Virus record (IMG/VR): IMGVR_UViG_3300047316_000193
Location: 1 to 28,478 of that record
DNA: 28,478 nucleotides
Direction: 5' to 3' (one strand)
Origin: a virus
Shown piece by piece: positions 7,818-14,423 of the stretch (its first letter is position 1; the number at the start of each line of letters is the position of its first letter). A program made the translations under genes and the position numbers. The notes under the pieces were generated by a model. It had not been told where the DNA came from, made no database searches, and saw only the letters and a program-made list of their open reading frames with translations.

Positions 7818-8128
7818 CGCGCACACCCAAATGCCCCGCGCGCCGCCCCGCCCGGCATCTGCATAAACCACGTCGCACACCCCACAACCGGCGTCACCAC
7901 GAGCCCAGGCACCTCACTCGTCTCCACCGCCGCCGTCCAGAACCCGGAGGCTATGAAGGAGTCCACCCCGCCCGCCTCGACCTTCGCACTCCCGCCCGCC
8001 GACACGTTCACCGTATACGTCACCGCATACCGCGTCGGCCGCATCGGCGAACACCCCGTCACCGACGCAATCACCCACGCCGCAATCAACCCAAAGAGAA
8101 TCGCCTTCACCAGATCCGCCCGGCTCAT
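7814..8128 (-). CDS. Small lipoprotein
   Basis: 104 residues. A hydrophobic segment (residues 8-22) is followed by the lipobox V-T-G-C at 23-26, so signal peptidase II processing at Cys26 is expected. The mature part of 79 residues is Gly/Ala/Val-rich and not recognised. It is joined to both neighbours by overlaps (ATGA with the 69-aa gene, GTGA with terL), so it belongs to the packaging operon. Phage lipoproteins include superinfection-exclusion proteins and outer spanins; neither is supported beyond the lipobox. Confidence 0.65.
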   Translation of the reverse strand: MSRADLVKAILFGLIAAWVIASVTGCSPMRPTRYAVTYTVNVSAGGSAKVEAGGVDSFIASGFWTAAVETSEVPGLVVTPVVGCATWFMQMPGGAARGAFGCAR

Positions 8129-8334
8129 GGCCGCTCCTTCTCCCGCTCCGCCATCATCGCATCCGCCAAATTGTAGGCATCCTCCGCCACCTCACTGAAC
8201 GTCCAGTCCCCCGCCCGCGCGTCCGCCAACATCCCACTCACCGCCTGCCCCGCCAACCAATCCCGCAACTGCATGTCCGCCGCCGCCACCCGCCGCACAA
8301 TCGGCGGCACCACCAGCCCCACATGCCGCCTCAT
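8125..8334 (-). CDS. Conserved small phage protein
   Basis: 69 residues, start MRRHVGLVVPP set by an ATGA overlap with the preceding gene; a longer upstream start is not needed. The pattern LRDWLAGQAVSGML, then VAEDAYNLADAMMAE, is a familiar small phage protein type (RDWFAxQAL...AYxxADAML) of unknown function, usually found among short accessory genes. It is predicted to be all helical. It overlaps the lipoprotein gene by ATGA. Confidence 0.7.
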   Translation of the reverse strand: MRRHVGLVVPPIVRRVAAADMQLRDWLAGQAVSGMLADARAGDWTFSEVAEDAYNLADAMMAEREKERP

Positions 8335-8555
8335 GACAACCTCCGCTTCGTCTGCGCAAAGGTGATACACCCGCGATCATGCAGAAACGGCGTCAGCGTC
8401 TCCCCGCCCCGCAGATCCACCGGATACCGCTGACGCTCCGTGCACGTCGGACACGTCACCACATATTCCGCGCCGACACACTCAACGTGGCACCCCGTGC
8501 GCCGCATCCGCTCCGCAATCCGCCTCGTCACATGCACCACCGCAAACTCACTCAT
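8331..8555 (-). CDS. Small zinc-ribbon-like protein
   Basis: 74 residues. It contains C-P-T-C in the middle with Cys22 and Cys27 before it (GCHVECVG) and an HDRGC motif near the end, consistent with one metal site. Its start overlaps the end of the RHH gene by 8 nt and its stop forms an ATGA with the next gene, so it is part of one coupled mRNA. Function is unknown. Confidence 0.6.
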   Translation of the reverse strand: MSEFAVVHVTRRIAERMRRTGCHVECVGAEYVVTCPTCTERQRYPVDLRGGETLTPFLHDRGCITFAQTKRRLS

Positions 8556-8748
8556 CCCCCACCTCCGCCAACACCGCCGTGGCCGCCCGACGCCTCGACG
8601 CCTTCACGAGCGGCAAGACCTTCAACGCATACAACTCCACCCCGCGCCGCACCGCCGCACTGGCACACACCCCCGTCGCCACGTTCAACGCCTTCAGCCG
8701 CTCCACCGTCGCCTCATCCACTGTCACCGTAATCCGATTCATACGCAT
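8548..8748 (-). CDS. Ribbon-helix-helix (Arc/CopG-type) DNA-binding protein
   Basis: 66 residues. An N-terminal beta strand (NRITVTVDEATVERL) is followed by two helices (LKALNVATG, ASAAVRRGVELYAL), the standard layout of a dimeric RHH repressor. It heads the chain RHH, zinc protein, 69-aa protein, lipoprotein, terL. The inverted repeat CATAC-N10-GTATG overlaps its start codon and is a natural candidate operator for autoregulation. The first ATG (8748) lacks a Shine-Dalgarno; a second in-frame ATG lies at 8742. Confidence 0.7.
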   Translation of the reverse strand: MRMNRITVTVDEATVERLKALNVATGVCASAAVRRGVELYALKVLPLVKASRRRAATAVLAEVGDE

Positions 8749-8765
8749 ACGTTAGCACGAGTATG
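8746..8765 (-). promoter_or_regulatory. Inverted repeat overlapping RHH start: candidate operator
   Basis: On the minus strand CATAC (8765-8761) and GTATG (8750-8746) form a 5-bp inverted repeat with 10 nt between, so the arm centres are about 1.5 helical turns apart. The right arm contains the RHH start codon, and GTATG is repeated once more 6 nt further in. RHH repressors commonly bind such short paired sites over their own promoter. Confidence 0.35.
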
Positions 8766-8954
8766 AGGTGAGGTCCCACGGAGAAAAAATTGTGCGGGGA
8801 GGACAGGCCGTGGCCGGGGCCGGGTCCCTCGGCGGGATCTCCGCGCCCGCAACCGGCCACGTTCGGTCAGGACGCGACCATCCGGCCGGACCATAGCCGA
8901 GTGGCCCTCCTGCGTCGTGCGCGTGCCGTAGGGCATCGTAGGCCGCCCTGGCGC
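8749..8954. other. Gene-free segment with inverted repeats between RHH and terS genes
   Basis: No convincing gene is seen here. The segment holds the 9-bp inverted repeat CGTGGCCGG (8809-8817) / CCGGCCACG (8853-8861) with a GC-rich 35-nt interior, and the 10-bp palindrome TCCGGCCGGA at 8881-8890. A short A-run follows GGAG at 8781-8789. It could be a terminator-like or regulatory leader for the RHH-terL operon, or part of a packaging site beside terS. Confidence 0.4.
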
Positions 8955-9482
8955 CTACTCTGCGTCTGGCTCAGACTGGGCGCGGAGGGTATCAGCGATG
9001 GCGGCGGTCAGCGCCGCGCCGAGATCTTGTCGGTCGATTGACACCACAAGGGCTTGTGGTTCAGTCACTTGCGGCGTTGTGTCAATTTCTTGACTGCGGA
9101 TTGCGCCTGTTTCGGGCAAGGTCTGATAATGGCCGTTATGGTTAGCGTCTGATGGGGCCTCGAGCCGCTCAGCCGTGACCGTTTTCACCGCATCCCACGG
9201 GTTCGGGCCTAGAGGCTGAGCCCCAGTGCCGATCATCACAATCACCTGGCTGCTAGTGAGCTGACCCACAACCTCGGTCGGCACCAGGCGAGCGCAGATC
9301 TGGTAGAACGCCGTTTGATTCTTGGCCTTGGCCCCCCACGCGGCTAGAGCCTTCCAACCGCCGTTCGCTTGAAAGGCCCTGAGCAGGGCGTCACGGAAAC
9401 TCGCGTTATAGCGGTTAGGGACGCCTGGAGTGCGACCACGACCGAGGGTGAGGTTGGCGATATTGCCGTGAGGGTTAGCCAT
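8955..9482 (-). CDS. Putative terminase small subunit
   Basis: 175 residues. The N-terminal half is basic and helical: GRGRTPGVPNRYNASFRDAL, then WGAKAKNQTAFYQICARLVP. This matches the DNA-binding region of small terminase-like proteins in many podoviruses and siphoviruses (G-R-P-K-G-xx-N followed by short helices). The C-terminal half is acidic and Thr/Pro-rich. The large terminase is five genes downstream on the same strand. No Shine-Dalgarno is evident. It lies beside a cluster of short repeats to which it, or the neighbouring RepA-like protein, may bind. Confidence 0.55.
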   Translation of the reverse strand: MANPHGNIANLTLGRGRTPGVPNRYNASFRDALLRAFQANGGWKALAAWGAKAKNQTAFYQICARLVPTEVVGQLTSSQVIVMIGTGAQPLGPNPWDAVKTVTAERLEAPSDANHNGHYQTLPETGAIRSQEIDTTPQVTEPQALVVSIDRQDLGAALTAAIADTLRAQSEPDAE

Positions 9483-9504
9483 TACAGACTTTCAATCGGA
9501 AGTT

Positions 9505-9787
9505 TGTCGGATTCTAACAAAGAGCGGCTGTGTAGTTCTTACACTCTTCCAGACAGTCCGCGGACAGGGACATGGACGGACACCCCTCTAGAGAGAGGGG
9601 GTTGTCCTGTCCGGTTGTCCGGAAGGTGTCCGTGAGGGAAAGTGTCGGACGGCTGTCCGCGGCTGTAAGTCTTTGCCGTGGTGATGGTTGCTGACTTGTC
9701 CGGACAACGGTCGGACAGTTTCGGACACGAGATTTTCGCGCTGTCCGGAGCGCAAAACTATGCTCAGAATGATTAGAAGTTGTCCGG
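9505..9787. repeat. Iteron-like cluster of TGTCCG/CGGACA: candidate origin or pac site
   Basis: Twelve exact TGTCCG or CGGACA hexamers occur between 9561 and 9786: starts at 9561, 9577, 9608, 9616, 9627, 9654, 9697, 9701, 9712, 9722, 9742 and 9781, plus near matches at 9505, 9556 and 9643. Several extend to TTGTCCGGA, and 9696-9707 is the perfect palindrome TTGTCCGGACAA. Copies at 9701, 9712 and 9722 are 10-11 bp apart, one helical turn. A hairpin (CCCCTCT-AGAG-AGAGGGG, 9583-9600) lies inside. An AT-rich patch (9752-9780) is interspersed. The segment from 9483 to 9809 has no accepted gene. It lies between the RepA-like gene and terS. Confidence 0.7.
9583..9600. repeat. Hairpin within the iteron cluster
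   Basis: CCCCTCT and AGAGGGG form a 7-bp stem with a 4-nt loop. The outer GGACA (9578-9582) and TGTCC (9603-9607) can extend it with a 2-nt bulge, so two of the repeat units become the base of the hairpin. On single-stranded DNA this could be a priming or recognition structure. Confidence 0.5.
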
Positions 9788-9809
9788 AGAACTGGTAAAG
9801 CGTGTGTGC

Positions 9810-11066
9810 TCAATGCTTTAGCCCGATTAATCCGTTCGGAAGCGTGACGTAGTAGCCCTTCTCGAGTCCGCGGCGGACGGTCTTGGAGACGGTGTCCGGC
9901 TTGTCTTCGGGTAAGGCGCTGATGATGGCTTCCATGCTGAGGGGTTGAAATCTGAGCGTGGCATGGAGGCGCTGGCGCGTCGTAAGGGTGAGGGCGAACT
10001 CAGGCGTATCGGTGGCCGAGGTGCGCTGGATGCGCGTGGCGTCCGGGCCGAAATAGATCGAGAGGGCCATGGGGGCGCGGAGCCGGCCAGTGTTGCACTT
10101 GCGCTGAGACAGCAGCACTTGGATTTCCGGGCCGTCGTCGTCCGGGTTGGAGCGGCGGATGTGCCAGGTCGCTCGAGCGGAGTTCTGCCAGAAGCCAGAA
10201 CCGAAGGGCTTCTTGTCGCCGTCTTCGGCTTTGGTGACGTGGGCGATGAGGAGCGACCCGCAATTGAGCGAGCGGAGCGCGCGGAAGTAGGCGATGGCGG
10301 ATTCGGCGGCTTCCGGAGGGCCCTGGCAGCCGAAGGCGGCCGAATCGAGGATGACGAACTCGACGGCGTGCTCGAGGCAGATATTGCGCAGCCGGTCGGC
10401 TTCGATAATGAGGGGGCGCTCGCAGCGGGCGTAGAGGATGGGCGGGAGCGCGAGCGGGTAGAGCTTGTCGAGCCGGCGCCGATGGTCCGCGCCATCGGAT
10501 TCCCAGTCGGCATAGAGCACGCGTGAACCCGTGAGCGCGATCTGGCCGGCCGCCCAGAGGCTCAGGAGGCTTTTGGCCGAGCCGCCGTCACCAAAGAGGA
10601 TGGTCGGTTGCTTCTTGGGTAAGGTCCAGCCGTGGAGGTCGAATTCGCCGGCCTCGGGCGGCAGGTCCACGTCTGCCAACAGCGAGATGCTGTCGCCGGT
10701 GCGCTCGGCCTGAATCACACGGAAGCAGAGCTCTGAGAGCCAGCCCTCCCAGTCCATGTCGTCAGCAAGCGCTCGTTGGGCGAGGTGCTTGGCCCTGGTG
10801 CTTCGGGCTTGCACGCTGGACAGGTTGAAATCGCCAGCCGAGAGGATGCCCTCGATGGTCCTGGCGCCGGCCATGTTGAGTCGGACGACGAGCTCACCAA
10901 TGAGTTCGTCCCGCTCCCGTCGCAGCCGCCCGATATCGAAGGTGAGGAACGCTCGCGGCACGGCGAGGCGGTAGGCCGAGAAGCCGGTGACGTTGAAGGT
11001 GCGCGGCCCCCAGTCGTTCGGATGGGGCGCAGGCACAGCATCACGCGGTTTATCCGCGCGACTCAT
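9810..11066 (-). CDS. RepA-like replicative ATPase/helicase (RecA fold) with C-terminal winged helix
   Basis: 418 residues. Walker A is GDGGSAKS (159-166), Walker B VEFVILD (235-241), and a sensor-like GSLLIAHVTK (270-279) precedes GSGFWQNSARATWHIRR (289-305), which is characteristic of RSF1010 RepA/AAA_25 hexameric ATPases in phages. The N-terminal 130 residues are helical and probably regulatory. The last 70 residues (TTRQRLHATL, EDKPDTVSKTVRRGLEKGYY) look like a winged helix. It would unwind DNA at an origin, and the iteron-like cluster starts right after its stop. The ATG at 11066 has no strong Shine-Dalgarno and is coupled to a tiny leader ORF by ATGA. Confidence 0.85.
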   Translation of the reverse strand: MSRADKPRDAVPAPHPNDWGPRTFNVTGFSAYRLAVPRAFLTFDIGRLRRERDELIGELVVRLNMAGARTIEGILSAGDFNLSSVQARSTRAKHLAQRALADDMDWEGWLSELCFRVIQAERTGDSISLLADVDLPPEAGEFDLHGWTLPKKQPTILFGDGGSAKSLLSLWAAGQIALTGSRVLYADWESDGADHRRRLDKLYPLALPPILYARCERPLIIEADRLRNICLEHAVEFVILDSAAFGCQGPPEAAESAIAYFRALRSLNCGSLLIAHVTKAEDGDKKPFGSGFWQNSARATWHIRRSNPDDDGPEIQVLLSQRKCNTGRLRAPMALSIYFGPDATRIQRTSATDTPEFALTLTTRQRLHATLRFQPLSMEAIISALPEDKPDTVSKTVRRGLEKGYYVTLPNGLIGLKH

Positions 11067-11086
11067 GGGCGATTCAATCCAGGCAT
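11063..11086 (-). CDS. Seven-residue leader ORF coupled to the RepA-like gene
   Basis: A strong ribosome site (AGGAGG, 4 nt before the ATG at 11086) opens an ORF reading MPGLNRP and stopping at TGA. The stop overlaps the RepA-like start as ATGA. The big gene itself lacks a Shine-Dalgarno, so ribosomes probably load here and re-initiate. Short coupled leaders that limit Rep synthesis are known in iteron and antisense-controlled plasmids; a similar role here is inferred. Confidence 0.45.
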   Translation of the reverse strand: MPGLNRP

Positions 11087-11189
11087 GGAGCCTCCTAGAA
11101 AGGCTAGAAAGTGGGGGCGGCCCGCGCCTGCGTTCTAGGCGCAGCCACGAGCATCAGCGGCGAACCGCCTACGCCCCGTGCGGGTTATA

Positions 11190-11375
11190 TCACGCGCCGT
11201 CGTTCAGGGCGCGAAAATCCTCGAGCAGCCGCGCGTAACGGGCCTCCAGCGCTTTCAGTTCCTTGAGCGTCTCGTGATGCTGACCGAGCGCGATCTGGAG
11301 CATCTCGCGGTAAATCAGCACGTCCTTCCCAAGGCTGACGATCAGCCGGTCCTCGAGCGTGACTAAAGTCGGCAT
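11190..11375 (-). CDS. Small coiled-coil protein
   Basis: 61 residues, mostly one amphipathic helix (LIYREMLQIALGQHHETL, then LKALEARYARLLEDFRAL) with heptad-like Leu spacing. GGAGG lies 8 nt before the ATG. It overlaps the preceding zinc protein by 13 nt and ends about 100 nt before the RepA leader, so the three may share a message. Function is unknown. Confidence 0.65.
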   Translation of the reverse strand: MPTLVTLEDRLIVSLGKDVLIYREMLQIALGQHHETLKELKALEARYARLLEDFRALNDGA

Positions 11376-11578
11376 CGGGAGTTCCTCCGCTCCTCATCGA
11401 ACCGCCGCAACTTCGCCTCAATCACAGACGTCGGCAGGTCGATGGGCGACTCGCGCACCTTCGCGTGACTCCGCGCCGCGGCGGCGTTCCGATGTTTCAC
11501 CCCGCACGCATGGCAGCGATGGGCTTTGGGCCGAAAGAGGGTGGTCGGGCAGTCGAGGCACTGGCGGCGGGGGATCAT
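11363..11578 (-). CDS. Small zinc-ribbon protein
   Basis: 71 residues from the ATG at 11578; an ATG at 11599 would add seven residues including one Cys. C-L-D-C at residues 7-10 and C-H-A-C further on (RPKAHRCHACGVKH) make a four-Cys ribbon, followed by a basic helix (RNAAAARSHAKV). No Shine-Dalgarno is visible for either start. It faces a divergent plus-strand gene across a 60-nt gap and may be the first gene of the leftward operon. Confidence 0.6.
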   Translation of the reverse strand: MIPRRQCLDCPTTLFRPKAHRCHACGVKHRNAAAARSHAKVRESPIDLPTSVIEAKLRRFDEERRNSRCRL

Positions 11579-11616
11579 GATGCGCGGACAATACCGCATG
11601 TTGCGTGCGATTGCAA

Positions 11617-11630
11617 GATGCGATAGCATC
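11617..11630. promoter_or_regulatory. Inverted repeat in the divergent gap
   Basis: GATGC-GATA-GCATC is a 5-bp inverted repeat centred in the 60-nt gap between the leftward zinc-ribbon gene and the rightward 52-aa gene. TTGC and GCAA also face each other at 11601-11615. The position suits an operator controlling both directions; no clear -35/-10 pair was found here. Confidence 0.3.
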
Positions 11631-11638
11631 TGAAGCCC

Positions 11639-11797
11639 ATGAGCACCCTGACTAGCAAGGCCGCCTCCGTTCTCGGGAAGAAACGGTGGGCGGGGAAGTC
11701 CAAAGCGCAGCGCAGCGCACACGCCAAAGCCATGAGCGATCGCCGCTCCGAACTCATCGCCGCGGGCCGAAAAGCTGAAAAACAGGCCGGAAAGTAG
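11639..11797 (+). CDS. Small basic phage protein
   Basis: 52 residues, rich in Lys, Ala and Arg (SVLGKKRWAGKSKAQRSAH, then GRKAEKQAGK). The KKRWAGKS...RS pattern resembles small basic phage and plasmid proteins that carry KRWA repeats; no function is known. The ribosome site is weak (GAAG 5 nt before ATG). It is the first rightward gene and lies upstream of the strong early promoter. Confidence 0.5.
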   Translation: MSTLTSKAASVLGKKRWAGKSKAQRSAHAKAMSDRRSELIAAGRKAEKQAGK

Positions 11798-11801
11798 GGG
11801 C

Positions 11802-11830
11802 TTGACACGGCTAGGCGCTTTCGGTAGTAT
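11802..11830 (+). promoter_or_regulatory. Strong sigma-70-type promoter of the rightward early operon
   Basis: TTGACA (11802-11807), a 17-nt spacer and TAGTAT (11825-11830, five of six) make a near-ideal promoter. GCGCT (11815-11819) and AGCGC (11833-11837) form an inverted repeat around the -10 box and start point, ending directly before the ATG at 11838, so a repressor site is likely. It drives a chain of overlapping genes with few gaps as far as about 20.7 kb. Confidence 0.75.
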
Positions 11831-11849
11831 CTAGCGCATGGAGACGCCA

Positions 11850-12083
11850 ATGACCTCAGCCGCCCGCTGGTCCTGGAAGAACGAACCCGTCCTGATGGCC
11901 CGCCTTCAGGCGGCGCAGAACACGACGAAGCACGCGCACCGCGACATCATGACCTTCGCGGGCCTGTGTGACTCCCGAGCCGAACTCGAGCGGCACGTCC
12001 TGAGCTGCGAAGGGCAGGCCGGCCTCGTGCCGGACCCGTTCGCCCGGCTCGTCGCGCTCGGCCTCGCGCAGGCGGTGCGCTAA
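11850..12083 (+). CDS. Hypothetical early protein
   Basis: 77 residues from the ATG at 11850, which has GGAG 6 nt upstream. The in-frame ATG at 11838 would add four residues and would sit at the predicted transcript start, giving a leaderless message. The sequence (RWSWKNEPVLMARLQAAQ, DIMTFAGLCDSRAELERHV) is helical with no recognised domain. It is the first gene after the strong early promoter; its stop forms TAATG with the next gene. Confidence 0.6.
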   Translation: MTSAARWSWKNEPVLMARLQAAQNTTKHAHRDIMTFAGLCDSRAELERHVLSCEGQAGLVPDPFARLVALGLAQAVR

Positions 12084-12289
12084 TGGTCCACGAACCCAAT
12101 CCCAACGCCGACCTTGGCTACGACAACCGCCAAGTCTGCGAAGACTGCGACGAACACTTCACGCCGCGCTCGGCCTTCGATGACCAGTTCCGCTGCGGCC
12201 CGTGCGCCGAGAAGTATGACGAAGCCCACTTCAATGACGAAGATGTGCCGTCCGACTGGTGGAGCGGAGGCATTTGTGAAAACCATTGA
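12083..12289 (+). CDS. Small acidic zinc-ribbon protein
   Basis: 68 residues. C-E-D-C and C-G-P-C (VCEDCDEHF, RCGPCAEKY) make a treble-clef or ribbon zinc site. The remainder is very acidic (FNDEDVPSDWW). The start shares one base with the preceding stop (TAATG). Function unknown. Confidence 0.65.
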   Translation: MVHEPNPNADLGYDNRQVCEDCDEHFTPRSAFDDQFRCGPCAEKYDEAHFNDEDVPSDWWSGGICENH

Positions 12290-12497
12290 ACTGCGCCTCG
12301 AACTCGAACCCGTCTGCCCGCGCTGCGCCGGCGACGGCTGGATCGAAACCTGCCGCGCCGATGGCGAGGACTGCCGCCGCGAGACGTGCCCAGTCTGCGA
12401 AGGTTGGAGCGCGGAGGATGAGCGCGAGGGGGACGAAGCGGCCTACGCGGAACACATCGACCGGCAGATCGACCGGATGCAGGATGGAGATTTCTAA
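12276..12497 (+). CDS. DnaJ-type zinc-motif small protein
   Basis: 73 residues from a GTG at 12276 with GGAGG 5 nt upstream; it overlaps the previous gene by 14 nt. Two C-P-x-C-x-G motifs (CPRCAGDGW, CPVCEGW) about 20 residues apart resemble half of a DnaJ central zinc domain, followed by an acidic helix. Such proteins may bind protein or nucleic acid; no specific role is known. Confidence 0.6.
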   Translation: MKTIELRLELEPVCPRCAGDGWIETCRADGEDCRRETCPVCEGWSAEDEREGDEAAYAEHIDRQIDRMQDGDF

Positions 12498-12772
12498 TGC
12501 GAAGAACTGTCAGAGTCTCAGGAATTGGCGTCGATACGTGGGCGTTCGACACATCGCGTGAGCGGGACGACTTGGAAATCGAAATCGGGGCCGATGTGCC
12601 CGACGCGGCCGTCTTCGACATTGCGACCGCCACCGATGAAGCTGAAGTGTATCGGTTTCACCGGATCACCCTAGCCGACTTGCGCGCCTACCTCGAGCAG
12701 CGCGATGCGTATGTCGCCGCGTCCACCGCCAGCCGTCTCGGCCAGTCCGCGCAGATCGAGGAGGTCAAGTGA
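12497..12772 (+). CDS. Hypothetical protein
   Basis: 91 residues, start shared with the previous stop as TAATG. The sequence is acidic with a beta-rich N-terminus (TVRVSGIGVDTWAF) and a helical C-terminus (RITLADLRAYLEQRDAY). No motif is recognised. It is coupled to the next gene by a GTGA overlap. Confidence 0.55.
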   Translation: MRRTVRVSGIGVDTWAFDTSRERDDLEIEIGADVPDAAVFDIATATDEAEVYRFHRITLADLRAYLEQRDAYVAASTASRLGQSAQIEEVK

Positions 12773-13014
12773 GCAACCGCGCCGACTTGGTTTGGGCCGC
12801 CGCCTTCGCGCTCGAGTTCGGCAGCGCCTACACGCGCTGGCGCAGCATCGAACAGGACCGCCTGTTCGGCACGCTGCCTTACAGGAGCACGCCCGATCTG
12901 GCGGCCTCCAGCATGGCTGAGACGCGAGCGATGCAAGCGGCGGCGATGGACGCCTGCGTCGACGCTGACCGAGCCGTTGAAGGCTTGCGGCGCATCATGG
13001 AGGAAGGCAAGTGA
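12769..13014 (+). CDS. Hypothetical helical protein
   Basis: 81 residues from a GTG overlapping the previous stop (GTGA), with GAGG 5 nt upstream. It is Ala-rich and helical (AAAFALEFGSAYTRW, SSMAETRAMQAAAMDA). The pattern LVWAAAFALEF resembles small phage proteins often placed next to recombination genes, but no function is known. It leads by a GTGA overlap into the RecE-like gene. Confidence 0.55.
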   Translation: MSNRADLVWAAAFALEFGSAYTRWRSIEQDRLFGTLPYRSTPDLAASSMAETRAMQAAAMDACVDADRAVEGLRRIMEEGK

Positions 13015-13838
13015 GCGACCCGGTCCTGCTCATCGACTTGTCATCGGACGCCTACCATGCGTCTGACGCCTGGGGATCGCACTCGCTGAAGGCCATGCGG
13101 AAAGGTCCACCCGCACGGGTCATGTGGGAGCGCGAGAATCGCCGCGAGTCTGACGCGATGGCGTTCGGCACGGCGGTCCACATGGCCGTGTTTCAGCCGA
13201 CGCTCTACGCCGAGACGTATGTCGCGAAGCCGGACGGCATGAGCTTCGCGACGAAGGACGGCAAAGCGTGGCGAGACGCGCACGCCGACCGGCACATCCT
13301 GACTTACGTCGAGGCGCTGACGGTCGATCGGATGCGCTTGGCCTTGTCTGCGAAGTCCCGCGTGGGCGAAGCGTTGACGCGCGCCACGCATCAGGAAGCG
13401 TCGATCTTCTGGTCCGATGCGCTCACGGGCGAACCGTGCAAGGCGCGACCGGACTGCCTGGATGCGCGGTATCTCTACGACCTGAAGATCAGCCGTTACG
13501 CGGGCGGCGACTTGGCGTATCGCGCGTTCGTGGAAGGCTGGATGCACCAGCTCGCACACTATCGCACCGGCGCGGAAGCCGTGGGGCTGGGCGTGCTCGG
13601 CGCGCGGCTGATTGTGATTCACCCGCAAGAGCCGTATTTCGTCTACACGCTGGAAATCAAACCGGACGCGCTCGACCTGCTCGCGATTGAGAACAGCCAG
13701 ACGCTCTACGCGCTCAAGACGTGCCGAGAGGCCGAGACGTGGCCAGGCACGCCGGACGAGTGGATGTTGATTGAACCGCCGCCGTCTGCGCTTATCGCGT
13801 CAACCGTGTTGGAAATGGTGGAGGACATTGATGGCTGA
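13011..13838 (+). CDS. RecE-like exonuclease, PD-(D/E)XK fold
   Basis: 275 residues, GTG start overlapping the previous stop. The nuclease signature is present: GTAVHMAVF (His57), Glu129 (HQEASIFW), Asp148 in CKARPDCLD, Asp157-x-Lys159 (YLYDLKIS), and a conserved Gln/Tyr motif MHQLAHY around 178-184. These match exodeoxyribonuclease VIII-like phage nucleases. They resect double-stranded ends to give 3' single strands for annealing. The usual partner RecT is not seen; instead the next gene encodes a small conserved protein often found beside such nucleases. Confidence 0.85.
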   Translation: MSDPVLLIDLSSDAYHASDAWGSHSLKAMRKGPPARVMWERENRRESDAMAFGTAVHMAVFQPTLYAETYVAKPDGMSFATKDGKAWRDAHADRHILTYVEALTVDRMRLALSAKSRVGEALTRATHQEASIFWSDALTGEPCKARPDCLDARYLYDLKISRYAGGDLAYRAFVEGWMHQLAHYRTGAEAVGLGVLGARLIVIHPQEPYFVYTLEIKPDALDLLAIENSQTLYALKTCREAETWPGTPDEWMLIEPPPSALIASTVLEMVEDIDG

Positions 13839-14244
13839 GAAGCTCGAGGCTGGCGAAGCGTATCGTGGTCCGTGCGGCATCCTGAAGGACAGCCAGTGGT
13901 TGTCGGCTGAGACGATTCCGGCCGACCGTGACACCATCTTGCAGATTGAAAAGGTCGTGCGCCGCAAGTCGGTGAAGTTCAAGAACGAGACGAAAAGCGG
14001 TTACGGCTCGCTCAAGTTCGTCGGACGCGAGCGCGAGCTTGGACTGAACAGCACGAACATCCGCATTCTCGCGGCTCTGTTCGGCCCGGACACCAGCAAG
14101 TGGTATGGCCAGCACATCGCGCTCTACGTCGATCCGGCTGTCTCGGCGTTCGGCCAGATCGTCTCGGCGGTTCGTATCCGCGCCAAGAAGGTCGATGCGC
14201 CGAAGAAGGACGCCGTCGAGCGCGAGCCTGGAGACGAGTCATGA
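13831..14244 (+). CDS. Conserved recombination-associated phage protein, probably OB-like
   Basis: 137 residues from the ATG at 13831, overlapping the nuclease gene by 8 nt. It has the pattern LNSTNIRILAALFGPDTSKW followed by GQHIALYVDP, typical of a widespread small phage family (L-N-x-T-N...L-x-G-x-D...W-x-G-x-x-I-x-L-Y) encoded beside RecE/RecT or helicase genes. The predicted all-beta body plus one helix suggests a single-strand-binding-like role, but this is inference. The C-terminal tail is Lys-rich then acidic. Confidence 0.65.
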   Translation: MAEKLEAGEAYRGPCGILKDSQWLSAETIPADRDTILQIEKVVRRKSVKFKNETKSGYGSLKFVGRERELGLNSTNIRILAALFGPDTSKWYGQHIALYVDPAVSAFGQIVSAVRIRAKKVDAPKKDAVEREPGDES

Positions 14245-14423
14245 CGCGCCGCTGGCCGAAGAAGCTCCTGACCGCGCCGCAGCGCATCGCGTGGCGACGG
14301 TTATTTTGTGGGCACAAGGAAATGCTCAGATACCGCGGCGAGGATGGTAGCTACAATCGCCGCTGCTCGCACTGCGGCGTCACCGTGCCCTACAGCATCG
14401 AAACGGAGAAGGTGAGCCGATGA
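14241..14423 (+). CDS. Small zinc-ribbon protein
   Basis: 60 residues, start by ATGA overlap. It has C-G-H (LFCGHKEM) and C-S-H-C (RRCSHCGVTV), a likely single zinc site, in a basic N-terminal context (TRRWPKKLL). Function unknown; it may bind nucleic acid. Confidence 0.6.
   Translation: MTRRWPKKLLTAPQRIAWRRLFCGHKEMLRYRGEDGSYNRRCSHCGVTVPYSIETEKVSR

Noticed and set aside
7818-7880. Longer large-terminase start at GTG 7880
   Set aside because: It would overlap the lipoprotein gene by 67 nt without a better ribosome site; the GTGA overlap at 7814-7817 fits the style of the other junctions.
8739-8936. 65-aa minus-strand ORF between terS and RHH genes
   Set aside because: Arg-rich product with no recognisable pattern, overlapping the RHH start; the DNA here is explained by inverted repeats.
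9514-9813. 99-aa minus-strand ORF with TTG start across the iteron-like region
   Set aside because: Ser/Thr/Arg-rich shadow-like composition, a rare start codon, and sequence dominated by the short repeats and palindromes. A non-coding origin or pac region explains the segment better.
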